From contig NZ_JHYS01000010.1 of the NCBI RefSeq assembly GCF_000688255.1, positions 1 to 64,000 of the forward strand: a DNA stretch of 64,000 nt, in the 5' to 3' direction. Position 1 is the stretch's first letter. Each line of letters starts with the position of its first letter. The translations under genes were made by a program, and so were the position numbers. The notes beneath the pieces were generated by a model. The model was given only the letters and a program-made list of their open reading frames with translations, made no database searches and was not told the DNA's origin. The stretch is from Simplicispira psychrophila DSM 11588. Lineage in GTDB: Bacteria; Pseudomonadota; Gammaproteobacteria; Burkholderiales; Burkholderiaceae_C. Shown in pieces: positions 52,152 to 62,904 of the stretch.

Positions 52152-55100
52152 ATGCCTGATCCTGCTGTGTTGCTTCTCTCCAATGGCCGCTACCACGCCT
52201 TGCTGACCGACAGCGGCAGTGGCTATAGCGCGTGGAATGGGCTGGCGCTGACCCGCTGGCAAGAAGATGCGGTGCGCGACCCATGGGGCGCGTTTTGCTA
52301 TCTGCGCGACAACGCCAGCGGCGTTGTGTGGTCGTCTACCGTGCAGCCGACCTTGCACCGCCCGGAGGCTTGTCAAAGCACTCTGGGGGCCGGGACGGCG
52401 CAGTTTTTGCGCGAGGACGATGGCATCCAGGTGCGCAGCACGGTGGTGGTGTCGCCGGACGATGACGTGGAGTTGCGTCGGGTGTGCATTCGCAATCTGT
52501 CCGACCGCCCGCGCTTACTCAGCGCCACCAGTTTTGCCGAGATCGTGCTGGCGCCGGCGGCGACCGATGCGGCGCATCTGGCGTTCAGCAAGCTGTTTGT
52601 GGAGACGCGCATTGACCCAGCGCTGCACACCATTTTTGCCACCCGGCGCCCGAGTACGCCGCAGGAGACGCGGTGCTGGTGGTTTCACCGGGTGCTGGTC
52701 GATCAGGCCGGCGCCAGCGATGCGGCACAGGTAACGCTCGGCGAGGTGTCGTATGAGACCAACCGGATGCGCTTCATCGGTCGGGGGCGCTCTGCCCGTG
52801 ACCCGCTGGCATTGCAAAGCGATGCACCCTTATCGGGCAGCGACGGCCCGGTGCTGGATGCGGTGGCTGCCATTCGCGTGCCCTTCACGCTGGCGCCCGG
52901 CGCGTCCATCACCCTGCACTGGCTGACCGGTGCGGCGCCGTCGCAGGAGGCCTGCACGGCGCTGGCGCAAAAATACGCCACTGCCAGCGCTGTGCAACCG
53001 ATGCAAGAACACGCCACGGCGTACCGTCAGACCACGCTGGCGCAGTGGGGCGCCAGCGAAGCCGATGCGAAGCTGTACGAGCGTGCCGCCGCCGCCATCG
53101 TGTATGCCAACTCGGCTCTGCGCGCGGACGCTGCCACGATTGCCAGCAATCACCGTGGCCAGTCGGATTTGTGGGGGTTTGGCATTTCTGGCGATGTGCC
53201 GATCGTGCTGCTCCAGCTCAGTGCCGCCACGCCGGCGCCGGTGTTGCAGCAGGTGGTGCAGGCGCAGGCGTATTGGCGTGCGTTTGGCATTCGGACGGAG
53301 TTGGCGCTGCTGTGCGCGCCCCCGCTTTTTGCGCAGGTGCAAGAACTGCTCGGTGCCGGCGCCCATGCCGCGTGGCTGGGCAAACCGGGTGGTATTTTTG
53401 TGCTGGACAACGCGCGGTTGGATGACGGTGACCTCACCCTGCTGCAAAGCGTCGCACGACTGGTTTTAAGCGATGCGCGCGGCACGTTGGCTGAGCAGTT
53501 GGCGCACGGCGTGGGCGCCGATAACGGCCTGGGCAGTTTTAGCGCGGACGCACGCGAGTACGTCATCACGGTTTCGCCAGCGCAGATGACGCCCGCGCCT
53601 TGGGTGAATGTACTGGCCAATCCGGGCTTTGGCACGCTGGTGTCCGAAAGCGGCAGCGCCACCAGCTGGAGCGAAAACGCGCACGAGTTTCGCCTGACGC
53701 CGTGGTCAAACGATCCGGTCAGCGATGCCAATACCGAGGCGTTTTATATCCGCGACGATGCCAGCGGGCGCTTTTGGTCGCCCACGCTGCTGCCCACGCG
53801 CAGCAGCACTGCGCCCTACACCACGCGCCATGGTTTTGGCTACAGCGTGTTTGAGCACTGCGAGGAGGGCATTGCGTCGCACCTGTGCATGTACGTGGCC
53901 ATCGACGCGCCAGTCAAATTTGTTGTGCTCAAGCTGCACAACCAGTCCGAGCAGCAGCGGGAGTTGTCGGTCACCGGTTATCTGGATTGGGTGCTGGGCG
54001 ATGAACGTGTCAAAACGCTGATGCACGTCGTGACGGAACTGGACGCCGGCACCGGCGCGCTGCTGGCGCGCAACAGCTACAACACCGACTTTGCTAGCCG
54101 CACGGCGTTTTTTGATGTGGATGCGGGCGCGGCTTCAGTGTGCGCCGACCGGGGTGATTTTTTAGGGCGCTACGGCACGCTGGCAGCGCCAGCGGCCTTG
54201 GCACAAGCGCAGTTGTCGGGCCGGGTCGGCGCCGCGCTAGATCCGTGCGCGGCGCTGCGCGTGGCCTTCACGCTGGCGCCGGGGCAGGAGCGCAGCACCA
54301 TCTTTCGTCTGGGCTGTGGCACCTCAGCGCGAGAAGCGCAGGCGCTGGTGCAGCGCTGGCGCGGAGCCGAGGCCGCCGACGCCGCGCTGGCCGCTGTACA
54401 CGATTATTGGCAGCGCACCCTGGGCGCGCTGCAAGTGCAAACCCCTGACGCAGACCTGAATGCACTGGCCAATGGCTGGCTGCTGTACCAGGTGATCGCC
54501 GCACGCTTGTGGGGGCGCACCGCGTTTTATCAGTCCAGCGGGGCGTGTGGGTTTCGTGACCAGTTGCAGGATGTCATGGCGCTGACGCACGCCCAGCCCG
54601 CCTTGGTACGCGAACATTTGCTGCGCGCCGCCGCCCGCCAGTTCATCGAAGGCGATGTGCAGCACTGGTGGCACCCGCCGTCGGGCAAAGGGGTGCGCAC
54701 ACGCTGCTCTGACGACTATTTGTGGCTGGTGCTGGTGACCTGCCGCTACGTCGATGCCACCGGGGATACCGGCGTGCTGGACGAGTCCTGTCACTTTCTG
54801 GAAGGCAGCGCCTTGAAGGAGGGGCAAGCCTCGAATTACGAGCTGCCCCGTACCGCAGCACAAAGCGCCAGTCTTTACGAGCATTGCGTACGCGCCGTGC
54901 GCCGGGGTCTGCGCTATGGCGCGCATGGCTTGCCGCTGATGGGCACGGGCGACTGGAACGACGGCATGAACCTGGTCGGCGCAGAAGGCAAAGGGGAAAG
55001 TGTCTGGCTGGGATTTTTTCTCGTCACTGTGCTGGGCCGTTTTGCACCGCTGGCGCGCCAGCACGGCGACGGGGAATTTGCCGACCTCTGCGAGCGCGAA

Positions 55101-55949
55101 GCCAGCGCGCTAGTGCAGCGTATCGAGGCCGTGGCCTGGGACGGCGACTGGTACCAGCGCGCCTGGTTTGACGATGGCTCACCGCTGGGCACGGCGGCCA
55201 ACACCGAATGCCGCATCGACTCGATTGCGCAAAGCTGGTCAGTACTGTCCGGCGCTGCCAGCACGCAGCGCGGCCGGGCGGCGATGGAGGCCGTGAACCA
55301 GCAACTGGTGCAACGCGATGCGCAGTTGATTAAGTTGCTCCAGCCGCCGTTTGATACCTCCCATCCCAGCCCCGGCTACATCCAGGGATATGTGCCGGGT
55401 GTGCGGGAAAACGGTGGCCAATACACCCACGCCGCCGTCTGGGTGGCCATGGCTTTTGCCGCTCTGGGCGATGCCGAACGCGCCTGGGAGATGCTGAGCT
55501 TGCTCAACCCGGCACACCACGGCGACAGCGCCGCCGCAGTGGCGCGCTACAAGGTGGAGCCTTATGTGGTGACCGGCGATGTCTATGCCCTGCCTCCGCA
55601 CACTGGGCGCGGCGGCTGGTCTTGGTACACCGGCTCGGCGGGGTGGATGTACCAGCTGCTGACCGAATCGCTGCTGGGCCTGCGGTGCAGCGGCAACACG
55701 CTGCGCGTCAGCCCTCTCCTACCCGCGCACTGGAATGCGCTTGACATCCAGTACCACTTTGGTGAAACACACTACGACATTCACTGCTGCCGCAGCCCCG
55801 ATGGCACCGCCGCCGTGGTGCTGGACGGACAGGTGCTGCAAGGCGACCGCATTGCGCTGGTAGACGACGGTTTGTCCCACACCGTCCAGGTTACGGTGCG
55901 TAAGCAACCCCAGAGTCAGACGGAGACACCGCCATGCACATCGGAATGA
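52152..55949 (+). CDS. GH94-family glycoside phosphorylase (large, two supersandwich domains)
   Basis: 1265 residues, no signal peptide. Two copies of the GH94 beta-supersandwich region are recognisable from similar openings ([19 protein letters not shown] near 40, and [20 protein letters not shown] near 527). The (alpha/alpha)6 catalytic part follows ([38 protein letters not shown] with Asp934 and Asp937, [15 protein letters not shown]). The DWND Asp is the general acid in cellobiose phosphorylases. The double-supersandwich layout is that of 1,2-beta-oligoglucan phosphorylases and of the C-terminal part of cyclic beta-1,2-glucan synthases, but the GT84 synthase half is absent. A soluble enzyme releasing glucose 1-phosphate is likely. 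Its end overlaps the 6-phosphogluconate dehydrogenase start by 16 bases. Confidence 0.88.
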   Translation: MPDPAVLLLSNGRYHALLTDSGSGYSAWNGLALTRWQEDAVRDPWGAFCYLRDNASGVVWSSTVQPTLHRPEACQSTLGAGTAQFLREDDGIQVRSTVVVSPDDDVELRRVCIRNLSDRPRLLSATSFAEIVLAPAATDAAHLAFSKLFVETRIDPALHTIFATRRPSTPQETRCWWFHRVLVDQAGASDAAQVTLGEVSYETNRMRFIGRGRSARDPLALQSDAPLSGSDGPVLDAVAAIRVPFTLAPGASITLHWLTGAAPSQEACTALAQKYATASAVQPMQEHATAYRQTTLAQWGASEADAKLYERAAAAIVYANSALRADAATIASNHRGQSDLWGFGISGDVPIVLLQLSAATPAPVLQQVVQAQAYWRAFGIRTELALLCAPPLFAQVQELLGAGAHAAWLGKPGGIFVLDNARLDDGDLTLLQSVARLVLSDARGTLAEQLAHGVGADNGLGSFSADAREYVITVSPAQMTPAPWVNVLANPGFGTLVSESGSATSWSENAHEFRLTPWSNDPVSDANTEAFYIRDDASGRFWSPTLLPTRSSTAPYTTRHGFGYSVFEHCEEGIASHLCMYVAIDAPVKFVVLKLHNQSEQQRELSVTGYLDWVLGDERVKTLMHVVTELDAGTGALLARNSYNTDFASRTAFFDVDAGAASVCADRGDFLGRYGTLAAPAALAQAQLSGRVGAALDPCAALRVAFTLAPGQERSTIFRLGCGTSAREAQALVQRWRGAEAADAALAAVHDYWQRTLGALQVQTPDADLNALANGWLLYQVIAARLWGRTAFYQSSGACGFRDQLQDVMALTHAQPALVREHLLRAAARQFIEGDVQHWWHPPSGKGVRTRCSDDYLWLVLVTCRYVDATGDTGVLDESCHFLEGSALKEGQASNYELPRTAAQSASLYEHCVRAVRRGLRYGAHGLPLMGTGDWNDGMNLVGAEGKGESVWLGFFLVTVLGRFAPLARQHGDGEFADLCEREASALVQRIEAVAWDGDWYQRAWFDDGSPLGTAANTECRIDSIAQSWSVLSGAASTQRGRAAMEAVNQQLVQRDAQLIKLLQPPFDTSHPSPGYIQGYVPGVRENGGQYTHAAVWVAMAFAALGDAERAWEMLSLLNPAHHGDSAAAVARYKVEPYVVTGDVYALPPHTGRGGWSWYTGSAGWMYQLLTESLLGLRCSGNTLRVSPLLPAHWNALDIQYHFGETHYDIHCCRSPDGTAAVVLDGQVLQGDRIALVDDGLSHTVQVTVRKQPQSQTETPPCTSE

Positions 55950-56971
55950 TCGGATTGGGACGTATGGGCTCACGCATGGTGAGTCGGTTGCTGGAAAAGG
56001 GACAACATTGTGTGGTGCATGACCCGCAAGCGGACGCGGTAAGTCGCTTGGTCGCCCAAGGCGCCGTGGGCACCGCCACACCGGCCGAACTGCTGGCCCA
56101 ACTGGAGGCGCCGCGCGCCATTTGGCTGATGGTGCCGGCCGCCATCGTCGATTCGGTGCTGGACACGCTGGTACCACTGCTCCAGCCCGGTGACACCGTG
56201 ATCGACGGCGGCAACTCTTACTACCGCGACGACATTCGACGCGCCGCCACTTTGCAAAAATCTGGCATCCATTACGTGGATGTGGGCACCAGCGGCGGCG
56301 TGGCCGGGCTGGAGCGCGGCTACTGTCAGATGATTGGCGGCGAGGACGCCGTGGTGCGCCGGCTCACGCCGATCTTCACGGCGCTGGCACCGGGCGTGGA
56401 GGCCGACACGCCTACGCCCGGGCGCACCGCCGGCAGCAGCAGTGCCGAGCAAGGCTTTTTGCATTGCGGCACGCACGGCGCTGGGCACTTTGTGAAGATG
56501 GTGCACAACGGCATCGAATACGGAATGATGCAGGCTTATGCCGAGGGTCTGAACATCCTGCACCACGCCAACGTCGGCCAATCCAGTCACACCAACGAGA
56601 TCAGCGACGCCGAAACCACGCCGCTGCGCCACCCCGAGTTTTATCAATACGACCTGGATCTGCCCAACATCACCGAGGTCTGGCGGCGCGGCAGCGTGAT
56701 TGCCTCGTGGCTGCTGGATTTAACGGCCGCAGCGCTGGCGCAAGACCCGCAACTTAAGGCCTACGGCGGCCGGGTATCTGACTCGGGCGAGGGGCGCTGG
56801 ACGCTGGCCGCAGCCATCGACGAAGCCGTGCCGGCGCCGGTGCTCAGTGCAGCCTTGTATGCCCGCTTTGCGTCGCGCGGCGAGGCCGGGTTTGCCGACC
56901 AGATCTTGTCTGCCATGCGCCACGGCTTTGGTGGCCACCTGGAGAAAACGCCAGACAAGGAGGCGCCGTAA
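55934..56971 (+). CDS. gnd: 6-phosphogluconate dehydrogenase, short NAD-type, decarboxylating
   Basis: 345 residues, shorter than the 468-residue NADP enzyme of E. coli, hence the GndA/YqeC-type class that usually prefers NAD. Rossmann loop [23 protein letters not shown] (catalytic region), [13 protein letters not shown], and [19 protein letters not shown] with the catalytic Lys. It converts 6-phosphogluconate to ribulose 5-phosphate and CO2. The start lies 16 bases inside the GH94 gene; three bases separate its stop from zwf. Confidence 0.93.
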   Translation: MHIGMIGLGRMGSRMVSRLLEKGQHCVVHDPQADAVSRLVAQGAVGTATPAELLAQLEAPRAIWLMVPAAIVDSVLDTLVPLLQPGDTVIDGGNSYYRDDIRRAATLQKSGIHYVDVGTSGGVAGLERGYCQMIGGEDAVVRRLTPIFTALAPGVEADTPTPGRTAGSSSAEQGFLHCGTHGAGHFVKMVHNGIEYGMMQAYAEGLNILHHANVGQSSHTNEISDAETTPLRHPEFYQYDLDLPNITEVWRRGSVIASWLLDLTAAALAQDPQLKAYGGRVSDSGEGRWTLAAAIDEAVPAPVLSAALYARFASRGEAGFADQILSAMRHGFGGHLEKTPDKEAP

Positions 56972-56974
56972 GCC

Positions 56975-58426
56975 ATGGCAGAGCACAGCCCCCACAGCCC
57001 CCCAGCGCACTCAGACGCCTTGGTGATCTTTGGCATCAGCGGTGATCTGGCGTTCAAAAAAATCTTTCCAGCGCTGTATGCCATGGTCAAAAACGGCGCT
57101 TTGTCGGTGCCGGTGATTGGCGTGGCCGCAAGCGACTGGACGCGCGAGCAACTGCACCAGCAGGCGCGCAAAAGTCTGCAAGAAGAAACCGGCATGGACG
57201 ACCCGGCCGTGTGCGAGCGCCTGCTGGCCCTGCTTTTTTATGTGCACGGCGACTACCGCGCGGCAGAGACTTTTTCAGCGATCAAAGCGGCGCTGAAAAA
57301 TGCCCAGCGACCCGCGTATTACCTGGCCATTCCGCCCTCGCTGTTCACCGTCGTCATCCAGGGACTCCAGAGCGCGGGTCTGACAGAGCAGGCCCGCATC
57401 ATTGTCGAAAAGCCGTTTGGCCGCGATCTGGCGTCGGCGCAAGAACTCAGCCGTATCGCGCAATCGGCTTTTGCAGAAAACGCCATCTTCCGCATTGACC
57501 ACTACCTGGGCAAAGAGGCGTTGATGAACCTCCTCTACTTTCGCTTTGCCAACTCCTTTTTTGAGCCGCTGTGGAACCGCGACAACATTGCCAGTGTCGA
57601 GATCACGTTGGCCGAGAGTTTCGGTATTGAGGAGCGCGGCGCCTTCTATGAAACCGCTGGCTGCCTGCGTGACGTGGTGGAAAACCACATGCTGCAAATC
57701 GTCGCGCTGCTGGCCATGGAGCCCCCGGCATTCCAAGGCTTCAAGGCGGTGCAACAGGCCAAGGCGAATGTCTTTTATGCCATGCGGGCGCTGGTGCCGG
57801 GTGACTTGGTGCGCGGCCAATACATCGGCTACCGCAACGAGCCGCATGTGGCCAGCGACTCGGACGTGGAAACTTTTTGCGCGCTCAGGCTGTGGATTGA
57901 CTCCTGGCGCTGGCATGGCGTGCCCTGGTTTTTGCGCTCGGGCAAGAAGCTGGCCAACACGGCAGCCGAAGTGCGCGTGCACCTGAAACCACCGCCGCAG
58001 CGTCTGTTTGACGATGCCGATGCGCACAGGACGCAGGCGAACTATGTGCGTTTCCGGCTCTCGCCCGACCCGGCGATTGCCCTGGCCACCCGCGTCAAAT
58101 GCGCTGGCGAGTCGTTTGTCGGCCAGCAGCGCGAGCTGTATCTGAGCGAAATTTCACTGGGACACGATCTGCCTTATGAACGCCTGCTGGGCGACGCCAT
58201 GGAGGGCGACGCCACGCTGTTCAGCAACCAAGAAGCGGTGGAAGCCGCTTGGGCCGTGGTCAATCCGGTCTTGACCGACCACGCGCCGGCATTGCCTTAT
58301 CCGCCGGGCAGCTGGGGCCCGCCCGAGGCCGATGCCCTGATAGCCGCCTGCGGCGGTTGGCACAACCCTGAAGCACCCGCACCAGCACCAGCACCAGCAC
58401 CACCACCACCGAGGGCCACCCCATGA
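56975..58426 (+). CDS. zwf: glucose-6-phosphate 1-dehydrogenase
   Basis: 483 residues. N-terminal nucleotide loop IFGISGDLAFKKIFPAL, the active-site block RIDHYLGKEALMNLLYFRF, and EKPFGRDLASAQ are typical. Oxidises glucose 6-phosphate to 6-phosphogluconolactone. No 6-phosphogluconolactonase gene follows as might be expected; it may be past the window. The last 15 residues are a Pro-Ala tail ([14 protein letters not shown]) encoded by a hexanucleotide repeat, not part of the normal fold. Overlaps the HAD gene by 4 bases. Confidence 0.95.
   Translation: MAEHSPHSPPAHSDALVIFGISGDLAFKKIFPALYAMVKNGALSVPVIGVAASDWTREQLHQQARKSLQEETGMDDPAVCERLLALLFYVHGDYRAAETFSAIKAALKNAQRPAYYLAIPPSLFTVVIQGLQSAGLTEQARIIVEKPFGRDLASAQELSRIAQSAFAENAIFRIDHYLGKEALMNLLYFRFANSFFEPLWNRDNIASVEITLAESFGIEERGAFYETAGCLRDVVENHMLQIVALLAMEPPAFQGFKAVQQAKANVFYAMRALVPGDLVRGQYIGYRNEPHVASDSDVETFCALRLWIDSWRWHGVPWFLRSGKKLANTAAEVRVHLKPPPQRLFDDADAHRTQANYVRFRLSPDPAIALATRVKCAGESFVGQQRELYLSEISLGHDLPYERLLGDAMEGDATLFSNQEAVEAAWAVVNPVLTDHAPALPYPPGSWGPPEADALIAACGGWHNPEAPAPAPAPAPPPPRATP
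58373..58410 (+). repeat. hexanucleotide microsatellite at zwf 3' end
   Basis: Repeats of the unit caccag (about four clear copies) followed by three cac-type triplets encode Pro-Ala and Pro codons. The six-base unit keeps the frame if copies are gained or lost. Confidence 0.8.
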
Positions 58427-59124
58427 ATGACATGAACGAGATGAATGACATCGTGTTTTTGCTCGACGTGGACAACACGCTGCTCGATAACGACCAGATC
58501 ACCACCGACCTGCACGGGCACCTGGAGCGCCAATTCGGTGCGGCCAGCGCACAGCGTTATTGGGTGATTTTTGAGCACCTGCGCCAAGAGCGCGGCTATG
58601 CCGATTATTTGGGCGCCTTGCAGCGCTACCGCCTAGAAGCGGAACAGGACATTGAAGACGATGCACGCCTGCTGCAAATGTCCAGTTTCCTAATCGACTA
58701 CCCGTTTGCCAATCGGCTCTATCCGCAGGCACTGGAGGTGGTCAAACACCTCAGCACCTTGGGGCCCACGGTCATCTTGTCGGATGGTGATGTGGTGTTT
58801 CAGCCGCACAAGGTACTGCGCTCGGGCCTGTGGGCGGCCGTCGAGGGGCGGGTGCTGATCTACATCCACAAAGAGCAGCGGCTGGACGCCGTGCAGCGGC
58901 ATTTTCCGGCGCGGCACTACGTGGTGGTGGATGACAAGCTGCGCCTGCTGGCGGAGATGAAAAGCATTTTGCAAGAGCGGCTGACCAGCGTGTTCCCGCG
59001 CCAGGGGCACTACGCAATGGACAGCACCCAGGCAGAGCGCTACCCGCCCGCGGATATCAGCGTCGAGCACATTGGCGACCTGATGCAGTTCCAGGCGGCA
59101 GATTTTCTGGAGAAAAAACTATGA
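58423..59124 (+). CDS. HAD-superfamily hydrolase in pentose-phosphate operon
   Basis: 233 residues. HAD motif I is LLDVDNTLLDND (Asp15, Asp17), motif II VILSDGD (Ser), then a Lys-containing region and VVVDDKLRLL as the acidic motif IV. A helical cap lies between motifs I and II. Most such proteins are phosphatases for sugar phosphates or nucleotides; the substrate cannot be read from the sequence. Its position, coupled on both sides by ATGA overlaps to zwf and tal, points to a pentose- or hexose-phosphate. The start repeats MND three times over (MNDMNEMND), so ATG 58435 or 58444 are alternative starts. Confidence 0.83.
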   Translation: MNDMNEMNDIVFLLDVDNTLLDNDQITTDLHGHLERQFGAASAQRYWVIFEHLRQERGYADYLGALQRYRLEAEQDIEDDARLLQMSSFLIDYPFANRLYPQALEVVKHLSTLGPTVILSDGDVVFQPHKVLRSGLWAAVEGRVLIYIHKEQRLDAVQRHFPARHYVVVDDKLRLLAEMKSILQERLTSVFPRQGHYAMDSTQAERYPPADISVEHIGDLMQFQAADFLEKKL

Positions 59125-60212
59125 CCCCCACTGAAAAACTCCATGCCATGGGGCAATCGCTCTGGCTGGACAACATCTCGCGCAGCTTGCTGACCAGTGG
59201 CGAGTTGGCACGCTACATCAGCGATTTTTCTGTCACCGGGTTGACCTCCAATCCGACCATTTTTGAGCACGCCATCGGCCAAGGCGATGCCTACGATTCG
59301 GCAATTCACCAGCTGACAGCGTCCGGCCTGTCGGGCGAAGCGCTGTTCTTTGAGCTGGCGCTGGAAGATCTGCGCCAAGCGGCCGATCTGTTTCAGGACA
59401 TCCACCAAGCCACCGGGGGCGTCGATGGCTGGGTGTCGCTGGAGTTATCGCCCCTGCTGGCCAGCGATACAGCGGGCAGCATCCAGGCCGCTGCGCAGCA
59501 GCACGCACAGGCCAAACGACCGAATCTGTTCATCAAGATTCCGGGCACACCGCAAGGTATCGGGGCCATTGAAGAGTCGATTTTTGCCGGCGTACCGATC
59601 AACGTCACGCTGCTGTTTTCACGCGCCCAGTATCTGGCTGCGGCAGAGGCCTACCTGCGCGGCATCGAGCGGCGGCTTGAGGCCGGGCTCAGCCCCGAGG
59701 TGGCTTCGGTGGCCTCGCTGTTTGTCAGTCGCTGGGATGTGGCGGTGCAGGATGCCGTGCCCGCCGCGCTGCACAACCGCCTGGGCATTGCCGTGGCCCA
59801 GCAGACCTATCAGGCGTACCGCGAACTGCTGGCCTCACCGCGCTGGCAAAAACTGGCGGCGGCCGGCGCTCGTCCGCAGCGCCTGTTGTGGGCCAGTACC
59901 GGCACTAAAGACCCCGCTGCTTCCGACACGCTGTACCTAGATGCACTGGCGGCGCCCGACACCATCAACACCATCCCAGAAAAAACCCTGCACGCCTTTG
60001 CCGACCATGGCCAAACCGGCACTGCTATGCCGCTGAACGGCGGCGACGCCGAGGCAGTGCTGGCGTCCTTTCGCCAGGCTGGTGTGGACGATACGGCGCT
60101 GGCCACGCAGTTGCAGGAGGAAGGCACAGCGGCCTTCTCCAAGTCGTGGAAGGCCTTGCTGGACAGCATTCAAAAAAAGAGCGCGGCATTGCTCGCCAAG
60201 GAAAACCCATGA
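59121..60212 (+). CDS. tal: transaldolase
   Basis: 363 residues, longer than E. coli TalB (317) and close to the longer transaldolases of actinobacteria and cyanobacteria. The Schiff-base Lys is Lys139 in [29 protein letters not shown] at the start and [14 protein letters not shown] are further signatures. It interconverts sedoheptulose 7-phosphate + glyceraldehyde 3-phosphate with erythrose 4-phosphate + fructose 6-phosphate. ATGA overlaps on both sides (HAD and pgi). Confidence 0.95.
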   Translation: MTPTEKLHAMGQSLWLDNISRSLLTSGELARYISDFSVTGLTSNPTIFEHAIGQGDAYDSAIHQLTASGLSGEALFFELALEDLRQAADLFQDIHQATGGVDGWVSLELSPLLASDTAGSIQAAAQQHAQAKRPNLFIKIPGTPQGIGAIEESIFAGVPINVTLLFSRAQYLAAAEAYLRGIERRLEAGLSPEVASVASLFVSRWDVAVQDAVPAALHNRLGIAVAQQTYQAYRELLASPRWQKLAAAGARPQRLLWASTGTKDPAASDTLYLDALAAPDTINTIPEKTLHAFADHGQTGTAMPLNGGDAEAVLASFRQAGVDDTALATQLQEEGTAAFSKSWKALLDSIQKKSAALLAKENP

Positions 60213-61924
60213 ACACGGTCTCCACGCCCACCGCTGTACCCGCCACCCGCCCCCTGACGCTGACGGAACGGCCCGCTTGGAAGGCGCTGGCCGCACACCA
60301 CGCCCGCATCGGCACGGTGCATCTGCGCCAGCTGTTTGCCCAAGACCCGCAGCGCGGCAAGCGCTTTGCCGCAGAAGGCGCCGGTCTGTATCTGGATTAC
60401 TCCAAAAACCGCATCACCGACGAGACGCTGCACTGCCTGCTGGCGCTGGCGCTGGAATGCAATCTGCCGCAGCGCCGTGACGCCATGTTCCGCGGCGATA
60501 CCGCCAACAGCACGGAAAACCGCGCTGCATTGCACACGGCGCTGCGCGCGCCGGCGGGCGAAAAAATCATGGTCGATGGCGAAGACGTGGTGGGCCCGGT
60601 GCACGAAACGCTGGCGCACATGGGCCGCTTTGCCGACGCGGTGCGCTGCGGCGCCTGGAAAGGCAGCACCGGCCGGCGCATCCGCAACGTCATCAACATC
60701 GGTATTGGCGGCTCAGACCTGGGCCCGGTGATGGCCTATGAGGCGCTGCGCCACTACAGCCAGCGCGAGCTGACGCTGCGCTTTGTCTCCAACATCGATC
60801 CTGCTGCCCTGTTGGAAGCCACGCGCGACCTGGACGCCGCTGAAACGCTGTTCATCGTCTGCTCCAAGACCTTCACCACCTTGGAGACCATGACCAACGC
60901 CCATGCCGCACGCGCCTGGGTGGTGCAGGCGCTGGGGGATGACGCTACTCTGGCGCAGCATTTTGTGGCGGTGTCGGCCAATCCCGAGGAAGTGGCGAAA
61001 TTTGGCATTGCACCGGACAACCGGTTTCACTTCAGCGATTGGGTCGGCGGGCGCTACTCGATGGATTCGGCGATTGGCCTGTCCACCATGGTGGCCATCG
61101 GCCCAGAAAATTTTCAGCAGATGCTGTCGGGCTTTCGCGCAATGGACGAGCATTTTTTGCACACACCACTGGAGAAAAATCTGCCAGTGCTGATGGGCTT
61201 GATCGCCGTCTGGAACAACAATTTTCTGGGTGCCCGCACGCTGGCGGTGCTGCCTTACAGCCAATACCTGCATCGCTTTCCGGCGTATTTGCAGCAACTG
61301 ACGATGGAGAGCAATGGCAAGCATGTGACGCTCGACGGCCAGCGCGTGGCCTATGACACGGCGCCGATCTGCTGGGGCGAGCCGGGCACCAATGGTCAGC
61401 ATTCGTTCTACCAGTTGCTGCACCAGGGCACACGGCTGGTGCCGTGTGATTTCATCGGTTTTTGCCGCAGCCTGGCGCCGCTGGGTGAGCAGCAAAACCT
61501 GCTGATGGCCAGTTTTTTTGCCCAGTCCGAGGCGCTGGCTTTTGGCAAGACGGCCAGCGAAGTCGCCGCCGACGGCTGCCCCAACTGGTTAGTGCCGCAC
61601 CGCACGCTGGAAGGCAACCGCCCCAGCAACACCGTGCTGGCCGAGCAACTCACCCCCGCCAGCTTGGGGGCGCTGGTGGCGCTGTACGAGCACAGCGTAT
61701 TCACGCAAGGCGTCATCTGGAACATCGACTCGTTTGACCAATGGGGCGTCGAGCTGGGCAAGGTTTTGGCGCAGCGCACTGCAGTAGCGCTGGAAAGCCC
61801 CGCCGAGCCAGCACCAGCACCAGCACCGGCACCGGCACAGCCGCAGCCGCAGCCGCAGGTGCATGACAGCTCCACCCACACGCTGATGCAGCGCTATCGC
61901 CGTCTGCGCAAGGAATCACCATGA
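60209..61924 (+). CDS. pgi: glucose-6-phosphate isomerase with Pro-Ala/Gln C-terminal tail
   Basis: 571 residues from ATG 60209; an earlier in-frame ATG at 60146 lies inside tal and is rejected. PGI signatures: [20 protein letters not shown] (start of the sugar-phosphate loop) and [20 protein letters not shown], with catalytic His in the latter. Converts glucose 6-phosphate and fructose 6-phosphate. After the normal fold ends near residue 531 there is a linker ([19 protein letters not shown]) and a short basic end ([12 protein letters not shown]). The linker is encoded by a hexanucleotide repeat like that of zwf. Overlaps the next gene by 4 bases. Confidence 0.95.
   Translation: MNTVSTPTAVPATRPLTLTERPAWKALAAHHARIGTVHLRQLFAQDPQRGKRFAAEGAGLYLDYSKNRITDETLHCLLALALECNLPQRRDAMFRGDTANSTENRAALHTALRAPAGEKIMVDGEDVVGPVHETLAHMGRFADAVRCGAWKGSTGRRIRNVINIGIGGSDLGPVMAYEALRHYSQRELTLRFVSNIDPAALLEATRDLDAAETLFIVCSKTFTTLETMTNAHAARAWVVQALGDDATLAQHFVAVSANPEEVAKFGIAPDNRFHFSDWVGGRYSMDSAIGLSTMVAIGPENFQQMLSGFRAMDEHFLHTPLEKNLPVLMGLIAVWNNNFLGARTLAVLPYSQYLHRFPAYLQQLTMESNGKHVTLDGQRVAYDTAPICWGEPGTNGQHSFYQLLHQGTRLVPCDFIGFCRSLAPLGEQQNLLMASFFAQSEALAFGKTASEVAADGCPNWLVPHRTLEGNRPSNTVLAEQLTPASLGALVALYEHSVFTQGVIWNIDSFDQWGVELGKVLAQRTAVALESPAEPAPAPAPAPAQPQPQPQVHDSSTHTLMQRYRRLRKESP
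61807..61858 (+). repeat. hexanucleotide microsatellite at pgi 3' end
   Basis: Runs of ccagca then ccggca and ccgcag units encode Pro-Ala and Pro-Gln pairs. The six-base unit keeps the reading frame. It mirrors the zwf tail 3.4 kb upstream. Confidence 0.8.
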
Positions 61925-62904
61925 CCACGGCAACGATCAAACCGCTCTATCTGCTGCCCTTTGACCACCGGCACTCTTACATCAAGGGCATGTTCCACTT
62001 TGACCCGCCTTTGAGTGACACACAGCACGACCACGTGGCGGCCAGCAAGCAACTGATCTACGACGGCTTCAAGGCAGCGGTAGGCACGGGCTTGGCACAA
62101 GCCGATGCCGGCATTCTGGTGGACGAAGAGTTTGGCGCCGCCCTGCTCCGCGACGCGCAGGCACGGGGTTTTGTGACCGCCGTGTCGGTCGAGAAAAGCG
62201 GTCAGGATGACTTTCAATTTGAATATGGCAACGACTTTGCCGCCCACATTGAAGCCTTCCATCCGACCTACGCCAAAGTACTGGTGCGCTACAACCCGGC
62301 CGGCGATGCCGCAGTGAATGCCGCCCAGCGCGAGCACCTGAAAAAGCTTTCGGACTATTGCCAGCGCAGCAGCTGCGGCTTCATGTTTGAGCTGTTGGTG
62401 CCGGCCACCGCCGCCCAACTGGCCAGCGTGCAAGGCGACAAGAAAGCCTACGACGTGGAGTTGCGTTGCGATCTGATGCTGCAAGCCATCGGCCAGTTGC
62501 AGGATGCCGACATAGAGCCGACGCTCTGGAAAATCGAGGGACTGGACCAACGCGCAGACTGCGAGCGCATCGTCGCGCAAGTGCAGCGCGGCGGGCGCCA
62601 CCACACGCACTGCATCGTGCTCGGACGGGGTGCCGACATCGCACAAGTCGAGCACTGGCTGAGTACGGCGGCCAGCGTGCCCGGGTTTATCGGCTTTGCC
62701 GTTGGTCGCACCACGTTCTGGGATGCCGTAGCCGATGTTGAAGCGCAAAAAATAACGCGCTTGCAAGGCGTGGCCCACGTTGCCGAACGCTATCGCCGAT
62801 GGATCACCATTTTTGAACAGGGTCTTCGGGCCAGAAACGATGCCGAAAGGGTACCGGCAATACCGGCGGCATCCGCCGTGCACTCTGCAGGAGCATCGAC
62901 ATGA
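61921..62904 (+). CDS. DUF2090 aldolase-like protein in pentose-phosphate operon
   Basis: 327 residues. Opens [17 protein letters not shown], a TIM-barrel aldolase-like start shared with the DUF2090 domain that forms the C-terminal half of some IolC fusions (2-deoxy-5-keto-gluconate 6-phosphate aldolase region). Candidate catalytic or Schiff-base residues include Lys in [10 protein letters not shown] (about 120) and in LWKIEGLD (about 202), and the segment [13 protein letters not shown] near 258 looks like a phosphate-binding barrel strand. Standalone DUF2090 in a pentose-phosphate operon suggests a sugar-phosphate aldolase; the reaction is unknown. ATGA overlaps with pgi and tkt. Confidence 0.8.
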   Translation: MTTATIKPLYLLPFDHRHSYIKGMFHFDPPLSDTQHDHVAASKQLIYDGFKAAVGTGLAQADAGILVDEEFGAALLRDAQARGFVTAVSVEKSGQDDFQFEYGNDFAAHIEAFHPTYAKVLVRYNPAGDAAVNAAQREHLKKLSDYCQRSSCGFMFELLVPATAAQLASVQGDKKAYDVELRCDLMLQAIGQLQDADIEPTLWKIEGLDQRADCERIVAQVQRGGRHHTHCIVLGRGADIAQVEHWLSTAASVPGFIGFAVGRTTFWDAVADVEAQKITRLQGVAHVAERYRRWITIFEQGLRARNDAERVPAIPAASAVHSAGAST

